NCBI RefSeq assembly: GCF_900111235.1 | Contig: NZ_FOJI01000009.1 | Span: 1 to 64,000 of the forward strand | Origin: [Clostridium] fimetarium | GTDB lineage: Bacteria > Bacillota > Clostridia > Lachnospirales > Lachnospiraceae | DNA length: 64,000 nucleotides | Reading direction: 5' to 3' | In this document: positions 62,532-64,000 of the stretch, one piece after another | Position numbering within the stretch: the stretch's first letter is position 1 | Layout of the letters: every line of letters starts with the position of its first letter | The notes under the pieces: generated by a model | Databases searched by the model: none | What the model was told of the DNA's origin: nothing | What the model saw: the letters and a program-made list of their open reading frames with translations, nothing else | Program-made: the position numbers and the translations under genes

Positions 62532-63941
62532 ATGTTGACAAGAATGGAATCAGACTCAATGGGTATGTTGGAAGTAGAGAAGGACGCTTATTATGGGGTA
62601 CAAACATTAAGAGCAAAGAGAAACTTTTCAATTACAGGCCAAACAATGCATCAGGAATTAATTATTAGCCTGGCTAAATTAAAAAAAGCTGCAGCTATTA
62701 CAAATCGTTCCGGAGGAATGCTTTCTTCAACTATTGCAAATGCCATAATAAAGGCGAGTGACGAAATCATAGCGGGGAAATTACATAATGAGTTTATAGT
62801 TGATGCCATTCAAGGAGGCGCTGGTACTTCTGCTAACATGAATGCAAATGAAGTGATTGCAAATCGCGCAATTGAAATCTTAGGGGGAGAAAAGGGAGAC
62901 TATTCAATTGTTCATCCAAACGACCATGTGAATATGGCGCAGTCAACAAATGATGTTTTTCCATCAGCTGGAAAGTTAGCAGTTGTGACGTTACTTCCAA
63001 AAACGATTTATCAATTAGAACGATTAGATGCGGCATTGATGAAAAAATCATTTGAATTTGACCACATCATAAAGATGGGAAGAACGCAATTGCAAGATGC
63101 AGTGCCAATGAGACTAGGACAGTCATTTCATGCATATAGCTCTGTTATTAAAAGAGATATTGAAAGGCTGATTAGAGTAGAAAAAACTATGCATACATTT
63201 AATATGGGTGCCACAGCAATTGGAAGCGGAATCAATGTGAGCCCTATATATTTCGATAATATAGCCCAAAATGTAAGCCTTGTATGTAATGATAAATTTT
63301 ATCAAGCAGAAGATTTGTTTGATGCTACGCAGAATTTGGATGGATTCGTTGAAGTATCTGCAGCACTAAAGATATGTGCAGTAAATATTTCAAAGATATG
63401 TAATGATTTAAGATTGTTGTCTAGCGGACCAAAGACGGGTCTGGCAGAAATTAATCTTCCTGCAATGCAAAATGGATCTTCAATTATGCCAGGTAAGGTA
63501 AATCCAGTTATCCCGGAAGTGGTTTCACAGGTGGCATTTAATATAATAGGAAATGATATTACGATTACAATGGCAGCGGAGTCTGGTCAAATGGAATTAA
63601 ATGCATTTGAGCCAGTATTGTTCTATAAATTGTTTGAGTCCATTGAGACACTAAAAGCTGCAGCTGCTACATTAGTAGATAATTGTATACTAGGGATTTC
63701 TGCAAATGAGGAACGATGTAGTGAACTCTTAAATGCGAGTGTGGGAATATCAACAGCGCTATGTCCTCATATTGGATATAAGAAATCTGCAGAAATTGCA
63801 AAAGAGTCTTTGAAAACAGGGATTTCGGTAAAACAGTTAGTATTAGAGAAAGGTTTATTGAATTCTTCCCAATTAAAAATCATCTTAAATCCAATCATAA
63901 TGACTGAACCACAAAGTGACCTTAAAAAGATGGCAATCTAA
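62532..63941 (+). CDS. aspA: Aspartate ammonia-lyase
   Basis: 469-residue enzyme of the aspartase/fumarase superfamily, converting L-aspartate to fumarate and ammonia. Seen: YYGVQTLRAKRNFSITG (aspartase N-terminal pattern), HVNMAQSTNDVFPSA, TQLQDAVPM and the signature loop GSSIMPGKVNPV with catalytic serine. SGQMELNAFEPV and the C-terminal LNPIIMTEP favour aspartase over class II fumarase. The ribosome binding site is GAGGG, four bases before ATG. Its fumarate could feed the class I fumarase at the left end. Confidence 0.92.
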   Translation: MLTRMESDSMGMLEVEKDAYYGVQTLRAKRNFSITGQTMHQELIISLAKLKKAAAITNRSGGMLSSTIANAIIKASDEIIAGKLHNEFIVDAIQGGAGTSANMNANEVIANRAIEILGGEKGDYSIVHPNDHVNMAQSTNDVFPSAGKLAVVTLLPKTIYQLERLDAALMKKSFEFDHIIKMGRTQLQDAVPMRLGQSFHAYSSVIKRDIERLIRVEKTMHTFNMGATAIGSGINVSPIYFDNIAQNVSLVCNDKFYQAEDLFDATQNLDGFVEVSAALKICAVNISKICNDLRLLSSGPKTGLAEINLPAMQNGSSIMPGKVNPVIPEVVSQVAFNIIGNDITITMAAESGQMELNAFEPVLFYKLFESIETLKAAAATLVDNCILGISANEERCSELLNASVGISTALCPHIGYKKSAEIAKESLKTGISVKQLVLEKGLLNSSQLKIILNPIIMTEPQSDLKKMAI

Positions 63942-64000
63942 AATTACATTTTTCTTTATTTTTCCTATTGTATATTGTTACATAAAAAGATAAAATAATT
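63942..64000. other. Right edge, no gene seen
   Basis: AT-rich sequence after aspA with a T-rich stretch but no clear hairpin before the window ends. Confidence 0.5.

Overview
The window is an AT-rich chromosomal segment around a replication origin (oriC) of an anaerobic, motile Firmicute. Gene content and order point to Clostridia, most likely Lachnospiraceae. The clues are the order rpmH-rnpA-yidD-yidC-khpB-mnmE-mnmG-rsmG with parAB and serS, DUF3881- and DUF6240-type proteins, adhE with a Rex-like operator, and flagellin genes with sigma-D-like promoters. The family assignment is inference; no 16S gene lies in the window.

Origin and core (about 1-27,500). Two tandem consensus promoters at 146-287 fire leftwards into what should be an rRNA operon just outside the window. 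Next come tRNA-Ser, a decayed surface-protein gene, a two-subunit class I fumarase, and the leftward run dnaA-dnaN-S4 protein-recF-gyrB-gyrA. The origin looks bipartite. DnaA-box-like sites lie upstream of dnaA (12868-12982). The probable unwinding site between dnaA and dnaN carries an AT-rich stretch, seven perfect TAG repeats (a DnaA-trio) and DnaA boxes. Rightwards run rpmH, rnpA, yidD, yidC, khpB, mnmE, mnmG and rsmG, then a DegS/DegU-like two-component pair, three perfect parS sites, parA, parB, a DUF4446 gene and serS. Replication and transcription are co-directional on both sides.

Metabolism and vitamin uptake (27,500-45,200). This part holds an APH-family kinase, adhE with a Rex-like operator on its promoter, an HD-GYP protein, a DUF3881 protein, a YgjP-like protease and tRNA-Arg. 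A probable corrinoid-uptake locus follows: a membrane-tethered DUF4430 protein (transcobalamin C-terminal-like), an ECF transporter (T, fused double ATPase, CbrT-like S), and a convergent, cobalamin-riboswitch-controlled surface protein that resembles the alpha/alpha-barrel half of transcobalamin. Then come an exonuclease, a MraY paralogue and glgB.

Motility and cell envelope (45,200-57,400). A 1043-residue FliK-like protein has duplicated sigma-D-like promoter modules and a CsrA-type leader. It is followed by flagellin, a FliS-like chaperone, a D,D-carboxypeptidase, trmB, a 45-codon ORF with trxA, and tRNA-Lys. Next are a cloverleaf-like 138-bp structured element and two tandem LysM/GH18-like proteins with degenerate catalytic motifs.

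Accessory right end (57,400-64,000). This holds a WYL regulator divergent from a cysteine hydrolase, a solitary Phd-type antitoxin, a sigma/anti-sigma/membrane-protein operon whose sigma gene is preceded by an 11-base G tract, and aspartate ammonia-lyase.
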